Origin: Temnopleurus reevesii | Taxonomy: Eukaryota; Echinodermata; Echinoidea; Temnopleuroida; Temnopleuridae | NCBI GenBank assembly: GCA_036244855.1 | Contig: BQKZ01000666.1 | Coordinates: forward strand, 59,086-123,085 | Length of the DNA: 64,000 bases | Direction: 5' to 3' | Shown here: one piece after another, positions 44,709 to 57,000 of the stretch | Position numbering within the stretch: position 1 is the stretch's first letter | How the letters are laid out: each line of letters opens with the position of its first letter | Made by a program: the position numbers and the translations under genes | The notes under the pieces: model-generated | Databases searched by the model: none | The model's input: only the letters and a program-made list of their open reading frames with translations | Told to the model about the DNA's origin: nothing

Positions 44709-47700
44709 CCATCATTATCACTACCTCTTCCTCTTTTCAAAGAAGCGATGCAGACTGCTGTTTTCAATGGTGCCACAAACGATCTTATTTTTATTCGCGA
44801 GGTCCTCGAGTGAGTTAATCTGGTTCTCCACCACCACCACCATCATCACCATTACCATCACCATCACAAACAACATCATCTTCACCATCCTCACTATACC
44901 ACCATCATCATCAACAACATCAGCATCAACGTACATAATCATCATCGTCACCACCACTACTACTAACACCCCACCATCCTTGGCATCATCATCATTATCA
45001 TCATCACCACCACCACCAGCAGCAGCACATTCCCCACCATCAATTATAGTACCAACACCATCATTTTAACTACCTGGTTTTTCCTCTTCTCGAAGAAGCG
45101 ATGCAGACTGCTGTTTTCAATGGTGCCGTAAACGATCTTGTTCTGATTGGCTAGGTCCTCAAGTGAGTTGATGGGGTTCTCCATACGAGTGACGGTGAGG
45201 AAGGCGGCGAGGTTGGCCGTGTAGGTAGCGATGATGATGAGGGCGAAGAACCACCAGAACGCGCTCAACATCCGGCCCGAAACCGAGACGGGTGTATTGT
45301 CACCTCCTGCCAACGCAATGTTAGACTATATAATTAAAACCTTAGTCGCATATGTTGCGTAAAAAGCAAAAATATTCTCAAAGTAGATCTATCCATCAAC
45401 GATCTAAATGCACAATAATTGTGGGGATACAGTTAACTGACACTATCGTCTGGCTTGTATTTGATGCATGGACGTGTAAAGCGTCAGCTTATCGTGTTTC
45501 TTGTATGATAGATCAACTTGCATTGCCCTTTCATTGGATAAATTTACGTTAATATGTTTCCGCGCTTGTGGTAGCTATCCTATGTTACCATTATTTGATA
45601 TTTGGTGTAAATTATTTTCAATCCACAACATATNAAGAGAATTATGCGTAATTTAATTTGTACAAAATAATAGTATTTCAATATAAAGTTCAATATAAAC
45701 AAGAGTCATCAACTTACTGGAATGAAAGTACCAAATAAAACATTTTTTTTCAAATCAATCCAAATTTTTGAACCATGATGCATTGTTTTTCAAATCTATC
45801 AACTAAAAGTATATGAGACGGAATTCCCGTTCCCAAAGATGAAAATCTTTCCTAAATTCTACTATTTCTTTCGTGAGGTAAAATAAAATGAGATTTTAAA
45901 GAAAAAATAAGCATATTTGCCTTCGACAGGGTGATTGGTTCTCACATTCCAGTAGGCTGATGAACGGGTTATGAATGGAGAAATAGAGACAAGAAAGGAG
46001 TGTTACCAGTCTGTTCGGAAAGGTATGATGATGCGGGATTTTGACTCGTCGGACTTACGCAACAACTTGACAGTTTGCAGATATTATACACCTTCTGAGT
46101 GATTTAGTTTATTTCGTGGATTCGATCTCAAAGATTGGTGATGTATAAGGTGGTACATAGATCCATCAAAATCCACACAGAAAAATATGATAAATTATCT
46201 GAATTTCTATGGCTATTGTGTAAAAATCACCGCGATATTTTGAGATTCGTTGGCATACATTTCAAATATTGTCGTGCACTATCTGAGAAAATGCAAGAAA
46301 AAAAGGTAGCAGTCCTTCATGCAGTATGATGCATTGAATTTACCCATATTTGTGAAATAAATTTGATGTACTGTTGGAACAATAAAAACAACAGTTGGCG
46401 CTCCTTTAAGAATGACCAAGGCGAATCTCCTTTGTCACGTTTATTTGAAGAAAAAAAAACCGCGGACCGGGAAGTAGGAAGGAACCCTACTTTCTCAGTA
46501 ATTGCATAAAACCCTACAGTGGGCGTGTAGAAAAATTGATTCACAGCCCCTCCACCTTTAGAATGTTTCGTGGTCCTTCACCTGAAATACACGAAGCAAG
46601 ACAAAATAAAGACAGCAAAAAATAAACTATTGCTGAATGTGAGATTACGACGAAATATAATTTTCACCTTATTTTCCAGAGAGTGTAAGAACGGAATTGG
46701 AAACTACGTGTAATCAGCCTTAGCTGATCTTGTATTTATGCTGCTGGAATTTATTCCAATGAATAAATAGATATATACATTAATAAATAAATAAATAAAT
46801 ACTTAAATAAATAAATAGATTAGGAAATAAGTAATTTAGCTTTGTCAAAGCCCACAATTTGCACCGTTTCATTACCTTGTTGTAGACACGACGCGAACGC
46901 AAACCAGAGACTGTTGAGAAGGTTAAAATCATCGGCCTCGTCGCACTCCGGTCCGCCCTTACCGTACGCGCTGTAGGGGCTCAGACGGTCGAGGATGAAG
47001 ATGAGGAAACCGACAACGAACAATGAGGCGAGTACGCAGCCCCATACCTTTGTGAATAAAGTTCAAAGGTCAAAGATTGAGACCAGAGGTTAGAGGTTAG
47101 ATTTAGCACAAGGTTAGATCTAGCACATTCATATCTAGTTTAGATTTGACTTTGCAAATTGAGGTACAAATAAATGTAGCAAATCATTCAATTTTTTAAA
47201 TAAAAAATGCTAAAATAACAAATAAAAATTCATTTAACTATAATGAGCTTCCCGTAGGAGCTTTANAAATCATCGGCCTCGTCGCACTCCGGTCCGCCCT
47301 TACCGTACGCGCTGTAGGGGCTCAGACGGTCCAGGATGAAGATGAGGAAACCGACAACGAACAACGAGGCGAGTACGCAGCCCCATACCTTTGTGAATAA
47401 AGTTCAAAGGTCAAAGATTGAGACAAGAGGTTAGAGGTTAAATTTAGCACAAGGTTAGATCTAGCACATTCATATCTAGTTTAGATTTGACTTTGCAAAT
47501 TGAGGTACAAATAAATGTAGCAAATCATTCAATTTTTTAAATAAAAAATGCTAAAATAACAAATAAAAATTCATTTAACTATAATGAGCTTCCCGTAGGA
47601 GCTTTAGGGGCTCGGACGGTCGAGGATGAAGATTAGAAAACCGACGACGAACAACGAGGCGAGCACGCAGCCCCATACCTTTGTGAATAGAGGTCAAAGG

Positions 47701-50700
47701 TTAAGACAAGAGGTTAGAGGTAAAATGACTAGTGTGTAGATCTAGTACATTCATATCTACTCTAGATTTGACTATACAAATTTATTCACATCTACTTTAG
47801 ATTTGACTTTGCAAAGTGGGGGCACAGTTCAATGTAACAAATCATTCAATCTTTTGAAAATAAAAAATGCTAAAATAATAAATAAAAATTCATTTAATCA
47901 TAATGAGCTTCTCGTACGCGCTGTAGGGGCTCAGACGATCGAGGATGAAGATTAGGAAACCGACAATGAACAACGAGGCAAGCACGCAGCCCCTTGCCTT
48001 TGTGAATAAAGACGGAGGTCAAAGGTGAAAATTAAGGATAGAGGTTATGGGTTCAGATTTACAGGTCATCTAATGCATTAAAGTCGTGTGTAATAATACA
48101 TTCACATCTACTCTGGATTTGACTTTATGTTGCTGGACCGACATTCCATCGAACGAAATAAAAATGTCTCCATTAATTTTGAGCGGCTAAATTTTGGGTA
48201 GTTGACAAATTATATGAACTTTAAAAATAATCATTTATAACTTGTCAATCAACATTCTGGCAACATATTCCAATCAAACAAAGAAAAAAGAAAGAAAATA
48301 AAAGGAATTGAGAATAACCAGAGACAAGAAAAGAGGGCATCTGAAAGAATAAAGACAAAATAGAAGGAAAAGAGATAAAGAGAACAAGAAAATGGAAGGA
48401 GGGGAGGATGAAGGACACATAATGAAATAAGGAGAGGGGAGACACAAATTGGCCGAGACATAATTAAAAAATCGAAGCACTTGGCGTGGATTAGAGAGAT
48501 AGAAAGTAGGAGAGAAAAGTAGGGCAGAGTGATACAGGCAGGTCAGGGGCAGACCTAGGATTTGTCAAGGTACGCCGATGGCTTGATAAGTTACGACAAC
48601 GACATGAATAGGGGCTTCATTTGTCTAACATTCTCAGGGGCATCTATGGGGTGCCGAAGAAGAAAGAGAAAAAAAAAAAGGAAAGGAAAGGATGTAGTTT
48701 AGAGGCGTGTATCATTCAATTCTGAATATTCATGCCAGAAGAAGAAGGGAGGAAGAGGATCGCCATCTTAACGTCTCCACCCCAAAGACGGTATGCGACC
48801 AGGATTCGAACCCACAGGCAGGAACTAACCCAAGTCTATGACTGTCCCGAACAGCTTGATTTCAGGCGCACGCCGAGCCGCTCAGTATGTAGCAGAAGAC
48901 CCTCTATATACTGTCAAAGAGGGGGGGGGGGGGGCAAGTTCCCCTTGGGCCCGCTGGATCTGCCTCTGAGGGACAAAAACAAGTTAATGGAAGTAGTATA
49001 CTCACCTTAATGTCCAACGGCTCGAGAAAAGCAAAGACGTTAGATTTCTTCTGAGGTTTCCTGAGTAAGATACCGACTCCATAGTTCATGTAAGGTTTGG
49101 TGAAGTCTACAACGTTTTCACGATCAGAGTTTATCACCATCCCAGCTACAGCCATATCTGCTTTCTGTGAAAAAATATAAGAAAGAAAAAAATGTGTGTT
49201 AGAACACGTTATTAGTTGGGTTATAGAAAGGATATATCAGGGTGTATATTTAGATTATCATCTTGATGTAGGGAATGACATTTTTATGATTGATATGCCC
49301 GTTAAGAAATAAGTTGTGAAAATTTACTTTTTCAATGTTATCTTAATATTTGCATTTTTTTTTACTCCAAAGAAAAATGCAGCTCTCTTCAGGCACCAAC
49401 TTTCACATGCTTTAGTCATCAAGAGCAATCATCGAATGCTTGACAAAATACAACAATCCAATTCTGTGATCTGTTTTGGGGCTAGTACTTTAGATACTTC
49501 AAATGGCTATTTCTTTATGATCATTAAACATACAGTTTTATGATGAGTATAATGATAAACTTCGTATGATCAACCAGCACCATCATTTCTTCAAACGATG
49601 TGTGAGACTGTATCACAAGACACGATTTCTCCAATATTCATTATTTCCATAGACAAACATGATACAACTCCTTACACATAAGGAAACCCCGACATAAGCA
49701 ACAATTACTAATTCCCAGGCGTGTGCAACACGATATAATATTCTCTGTAAAATTAAGTGTTTTATGGGACAACCGATCTCTATGCCATCTACTAAACTGT
49801 GCGGACATAACAATTAAAAGCCGGTTCCGCTTTGAATAATATAACAAAGTAACATTGAATTGGCGTTTAATCTAATTTTACGGATATAGATAATACTATT
49901 GCTACGACCATTTTTATGGAATGGTACTTTCATGGTCACGGAATGATTATTGTGGTCTATTTCCTTACCCCATAGTAGACGTCGCCGACCAGCCCGTTCC
50001 ACCGACCGTCCTCGTTCCTGCCGCCATATTTGTTATCAGACACGAGATAGAGGTTGTATTTGAAGTTCTGTTTTTCGGCAATTTGCTCCAGCATGTCAAT
50101 ACAGAAACCTGTGAATTTTGGACCGTTGACGGTGTCCTCAAGAGTTACGAATGGTGCTTCCTGTAAGGTGATAGGAGAAAGATAAAAAATATGAAGAATT
50201 TGTAGTTCTGTGAATAATCTTTCACATTTTATAACATTTTTTTTGCGCAAAGAAAAAAAAGGCTTTCAAAGGAATCTTTTAATTAAGAGTTGAAAAATTC
50301 GCAATCTGTTCTTACAGCATGTCGATATGGAAACCTTTGAATTTGGGACCATTGACAATGACTTCAAGCGTTACGAATGGCGCTTCCTGTTAAAACGATA
50401 TAATAAAGAGACAAAAATAAATAGAATATGTCAAATATGTCAATATTTTCTGCACATTTTATAACACATCTTTTGTGTGAAAAAAAATCAAGTCTTCAAG
50501 GGAAACGTTCAATAAAGAGTTTAAAAAGCTTCGCAATTTTTTTTTTCTGAGTGCCGTTTCTCGGCAAGCTGCTCTAACATGTCGATACAGAAACCCATGA
50601 ATTTAGGACCGTTGAATTTGTCTTCAAGTGTTACGAATGGTGCTTCCTGATAGACGGACAAAAAACAAACAAACAAACAAAAATACAATAATTGAATAAT

Positions 50701-51941
50701 TCTTGCCTTATCCCAACATGAATAAACACTGATTGACAGTGCTTTACCGAGAAGCTGAGAAAAAAAAAATCTCAGGCATTCTCGGGTAGGAATCGAACCC
50801 ACGATCTCCTGATGACTAGACAGGCGTCTTACCACTAGACCACCGAGAGCCGATGGAAGTGGCAGGGCTCGATTCGTGTTATAATAGCAGCAGGTACTGC
50901 GTAAATATCAATTGAATGATTTTTCTGTTGGGTAGATAAATAATTGAATAATTATTCAATTCTCAGCTTCTCGGTAAAGCACTGTCAATCAGTGTTTATT
51001 CATGTTGGGATAAGGGAAGAATTATTCAATTATTTATCTACCCAACAGAAAAATCATTCAATTAAACAAAAATACATTAGCAAAAGGCTATCAAGGGCGT
51101 CCAGATTGTCGAATGTTTTGAAAATCTTGAAATTAATAAAAGATCGCCTATAAATTAGTCAGTATTACTTGTTATTGCAAACCGTTTGCTGTGTTTTCAC
51201 TTGGACGCTACAAATCGCGCCTTATTTTAAGTTAATGAATATATTGACATTTTTGTTAATAGTTCCTTTGATATTTGCTATTTATTGTATAACATACTAG
51301 TATTCTTTTTCGTAAAAGAAACAAAGTCTTCAAGGGACACTTTAAAATTAGTTTTTCAAAATAGAAGAAAATAAAGGTTTCACGATATGGCAGTATTTTG
51401 GAAACATTAATCAACTAAGTTGAATGCAACTACTTCATTATTTCAATTTCCCTTGTGTAATGCCATATTTTTGCATGTGTTAGCTGAATAATAGGAGGAT
51501 TTGCAGTCCTTGGACACCCTGTTTCGCGGTACCTGTTATATAATATTTGTTAATAAAAGCACCTTTCAATTGCACAATTCATAATCAATTCTTATTATTA
51601 CCATTTTAGCTTTGAGTAGTCAAAAACGAAAAGTGATAATGTTTTTCTATTTAACTATTCAGAATTCAACATATATTTTTTTTTAATGTTGGATTATATT
51701 TGAATTCTTGTGAGTAATGCGACATCTGTAGAATACAATATCAGATATCTTGCTATTGGAAACGTTTTTCAAGTTGTAAAATAGGTATACCTCAATAGTG
51801 ACGATGTTGAATGTCTTATTATGGAATTCGTCATATCGTCTGATGAATGGAAATTGCTCCAACGTAAGCTTCGACTCGTGATCCCAAGACCCGATCTGTA
51901 AATGAAGAAGAAAGACCAGAAATATAATTATTAACGATTAC

Positions 51942-51995
<54 letters not shown>

Positions 51996-53956
51996 TGTAC
52001 ATTTATATTGCGCAATTTCTATAGGAATATACTCAACTGCGCATAACAAGTAATCATAATAACATTAAACAATAGTAGTAAAGTACATGTAAAATAACAA
52101 CTTAAATCTACTCAAAGGTATCCCTAAATAGATGGGTTTTAAGGGCTGTTTTGAATGAAGTGATTGATCGGGCAGAGCGTATTTCAAGTGGGAGGTCGTT
52201 CCAGAGTTTTGGCGCGGCACTGACAAAGGCACGATCACCTAAAGTGGTTTTGGTTTTACGGGAGGGGGGTCTGAGGAGCAATAATGCTTTGGATTGATGA
52301 CTCACTGGACATGATTGTAGCTAAAGAGCTGAGAGAATGCGTCTTTCCCTTCATAAATTATTGAAATGCTCCCATTATAATTATAATGTAATTATTGTTT
52401 AGATACAAAATCTACGTTCATTGATTTCAGCCAGACAAGAATAGATGCTATGATAAAAAAAAAAAAAACAATTGGAAGATTCCTGATGAAGTTATGTTGT
52501 ATAGAATGTACGTTTCTTGTAAATTCTTGAACTATCCTATTCTATCGTCTTTGGAGACTTTCCTAAATTATATCTAAATGTCGTTGTTGTTCAATGTATG
52601 CATGCAGAAAGTTTTACGCGAGAGATTTCTTTAATCCAGAACATTGTCAGCGTGCCCCACTATTGGAAGCATCGTTTTAACTTCGTCACAGTTAAAGAAC
52701 GATTCATTCCTCAGATTAACAACATTATATGGTTCGGTATTGGATATTGTTCCATTTTCTGACAAATTTCCCCTTCCAACAAATAAAACTTTCATCCACA
52801 GTCGTGAAGTCAACTGACAAAGTTTACCTGCCACGCCTTTGTGTCGTTATTTCTCCCTTCAACACTGATTATATCAATAGCGACCTCTTCGTTGTATCCT
52901 GTCCTATTGAACTGAATCATTCCCATCATGCCCTCAGTTTCCACCTTTGAAATGGAAAATATGAAAGGGAAAATCAAATAGTGAAAAAATGGGTGAAAAT
53001 AATGATCAGGTCATAGCAATACATAACAAAAAATAAAATCCTTAAAGACACTAGATAGCATTTTAATGTGGTTGCTAAATCATTGTAACATATTACAATG
53101 TACTAATGATGGTCATAATAATGATATCAATAGTTATAATAACAATAATATTAATGAACGGCTTATATATAGCGCCTATATATCAACTCTAAGAATTCTC
53201 TGAATAGTCTGTTTTATCTTTGAATTCATCATATTCGTAGAATCGGATGCTTTCATTTGTGAATAGTACGGTATGTACACTGCAAAAACGCTGGTGTTGA
53301 ATTTAACACCAACCGGAATCTATATATGACAACACCAGAAAAGTGTTAAAATAACACCTGTTTGGAATCCATTCGATATATTTCAATACCAACTGGTGTT
53401 GTTTAAGGCTTTTAACAACACCAGTAGGTGTTTAAATACATTGATTTGATTCCGAACTGGAATTATCTTTACACTTTGCTGGTGTTGTACGATATAGATT
53501 CCGGTTGGTGTAAAATTTAACACCAGCGTTTTTGCAGTGTATTAGAGTAGTAACCTGAGGCACACACGAGTGCTCTAAAGTATAGAAATACTGAATTTGA
53601 ATTTATTACCTATTCGATAACTGAATAATTATTGATTTAAAAAATAACCTATGACGTCAAGGTGATTAAGTGCTCTCCGTTAGACAAGACAGCCTTGTAG
53701 TCTGTTCGAGCAACCACGCGATTGAAGTTGTTATAAAATCAGAAACACCATAATGAAATAAATATTGTATAGGTCTATTCCTGTCATAATGTTCATGACA
53801 AAGGTCTGGCGTTTTCCGGAAGCGCCCATCCATCTCGCTTTCAACGAAATTGCGATATATCACATTGGCAGAGATGCCAACCGTTCCCGAATATGCATGA
53901 GGTGCCTTTTCATTTCAATTCAAGGCTTTCTTTCCTAGTGAAGGGCTAAACGTATT

Positions 53957-54003
<47 letters not shown>

Positions 54004-57000
54004 CATAATTATTATTACTGTTATTATCATTATTATCATTATCATCATAATTATTATTACTATTATCATTATTATCATTATCATTATAATTATCATAATA
54101 AGTATTATTACTATTATTATTATCATTATTACTATTTTTATCACTATTACTATTCTATTATTATTATTATTATTATTACTATTATTATTAATCATTATTT
54201 TCATTGTTGTGGTTTCTCTGACTTTTGTCCAGCGGTTGCTTTATTTGCTATATTCGCATTTTATATTGACCTTATGCATATCCCAGAACGGTTGGCATCT
54301 ATGCATTTTAAACCACATGGGTGATGGCAGCTTGTATCGGATGTTGGTAAGACCCTGTTGATTATGTGTACCCCTTCGGTGTTAATTGTTTCGGAAATGA
54401 CCGATATAAATATTTGACATGACCATTTTGTCAAATCTGTACAATACCATTTTTTCTGAAAGCAATGACAATTTCTCTAACTTCACGGAGAATATTCTTC
54501 ATATAAAACCAAAGTTGTGTCAAATTTTTTTTTGGTGACCTTGGGTCCATGGTAACAAATTCTTAAGGCCCGAGCACACCAAACACGGCACGGCATAACG
54601 GCACGGTATCTACGCGATCTCCCCCCTGTGATTGGTCAATTGTTTAACATCCTTTGCGCGGAGGAGCGCGCTGACCAATAACAATCAAGATTCCGCGTAA
54701 AAACCGTGCCGTGATGCCGTGCCGTGTTTGGTGTGCTCGGGCCTTTACTCTTACACATAAATAGGTACACAAATATAACACGTTCTGTGCGTATGTATAT
54801 ATGTGTGTGTGCGTGTTTTATGAGTTTATGTGAATCGGTAGTGCACAGTCTGGACATTATTCTCTTCTTCTTCATTTCTAAAACGCCATCATCATTCACT
54901 ATTATCCTATTACCCGGTCATACACTGCAAAAACAAGGGGGCTAGATTAACAACCAAATTAACACAAGTGTCCACCTCAAAAAGTGTAAAAACAACACAT
55001 GTACCTATCACTTTTAATATAGAACGCACGTTTCATTCCATTTATAGGATATGGAAACATTTGTGCTCATAGATTTTAAACCGGCGTTTTTTCTAGAACC
55101 ATTTTAAAGTATTAAGCATACCTTATTAAGTGCCTTCTTCAACCTGTTCGAACCGCGAGTATTGCGATGTGTGTTGTCATAGCAACGGGCGATTTCTGGT
55201 TCCACAAACCGCCCCCTACCGACGACATCAGATATGGATACCGACAAAGCACGCACTGCATCGTACAGGTATGCCTTGTGGTACTGTAAAAATAGAAAAA
55301 GATTGCAGATGAAAGGGAAAATAAATTTGTTTCACAATAATATTGGTTACATTTCTGAATGGAAGAGCCAATTCAAATGGAGAGATTGATTTAATAGATT
55401 ATTTTAGATTACTGAGTATTAAATGCCTTGATTTGTTTTTTTTTTGTAAAAAAAGATAACTTGGTTGAGTATGACTTGGTTCTGAAAGCAGAACCTGCAT
55501 GAAAAGTTGACATTGAAGAAGGTGTTCACTATAAATTAAATTTCAGATATTTATATTTTGTATACTTCATCAGGTTCATTGCCATGTATTTTCATGGTTA
55601 TTTTTTTATAAAACCGCAGAATTTTTTAAGTTTGGAGCTTGTCGAATAGTTCAAATAAACTTTCTCACAAATTAGTACACCTACTTCGATAGGTTGGAGG
55701 TAATCTGGCATGATCTCTGTTGCATTTTCCTCGAGCTCCCGTTCTAGTTCCGGGTCAAGGGTCAGCCAAGCTTCGTAGAAGTCTTGCCGCGTTGGATCGA
55801 TCTTGACGCTTTGTTTGAGAAGCGTTAGAATGCCCTTTGACCCGTTAAAGAAGCGGAAGTAATCCACAGGCTCCTAAAAAGGATAGAAGAAATACATTAT
55901 TAGAGATGCCAACCATTCTATTTCCGGGTCAAGGGTCAGCCAGGCTTCGTAGAAGTCTTGCCGTGTTGGATCAATTTTAACGCTTTGTGTGAGCAGCGTT
56001 AAAATATCATTTGACCCATTAAAACGGAAGTAGTCTGCGGGCTCCTTCAGGCAAAAGAAAGAAAGAAATGAATAAACGAAAAAATACGAAAAATCTAAAT
56101 ATGAATAAAGAATCAGCAGAATAAAAGCGGGATAAAGTATGATAGTAACAACCATACTCATAATCATTTACTTGTAATGGAAGCCTTGAATTAATTTACA
56201 TTCAAATACAGTTCATGCATATTCTGTAACGGTTAGCATTTCTGCATGATAAAATTTAGAATGTGAATCGGTACATAACAATCCGGTTGACTTTAAAAGA
56301 ATTGAAAGCAAATCGTAAGTATGACACATATATGCATTTAGTTCGTGTTAATGCATTGAATAAGGTATTGGGAATTAAAGTTTTCTTCTAAAATCTAAGT
56401 AAAAGAAATGCTATATTGAATTATTTCTGAATGTTAAGTCAGACATATCATTCAGAGAATTATCCAAATGAAAATAGTCTTCAACGATTATTTTTGTTCG
56501 TTGAAATAAATGTTTGAAGAACGGTGATCAGACATCGTGCGTTCTTTGAAATAAATGAATCATTCACAGACTCCGATACACTATGTTGCCCACAGACAGA
56601 ATTATGATGTTTCCATCTAGTTTAAAAAGCAATGATAACCGCATTTAAGTTCTCGCGGTAATACAAAAGGGGAAACATCTTTCCAACTCGAAGTGAAAAG
56701 TAATGATACGTTTAACAAGTTGAAATTAAAAACCTTTCATAGTTTTATTGTCGGGGCTGTCTTGTGATCACGAACTTGGTTTAATGGGTGAAAAGAACGC
56801 TGCCCTTTTGCTATTTCCGTTCTTGTAATCAACCAGATTAGGAAATTCATCTCAACCTTTCAATCGGTGTGTTCCCATTAAAATGGCGTCGTAGCTCTGG
56901 CCCGCTTTCACATTACAATAAGTCAAATGAGTTGTTTGGACGCCCTCGAATGACCGACCCTCCAAAAATGACCCGAACTGAATTCTTCTTTCAATTTGCG

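Noticed and set aside
44353..44776. Open frames of more than 80 codons rich in Asp, Met, His or Ser
   Set aside because: They are translations of CAT/ATC microsatellites and occur in several frames at once.
50780..50853. Possible functional tRNA gene (- strand)
   Set aside because: Boxes A and B are good, but the anticodon stem is mismatched and the flank matches other SINE copies.
52108..52305. Independent small gene
   Set aside because: The protein matches the C-terminal tail of non-LTR retrotransposon proteins and is followed by a (TTA)n tail.
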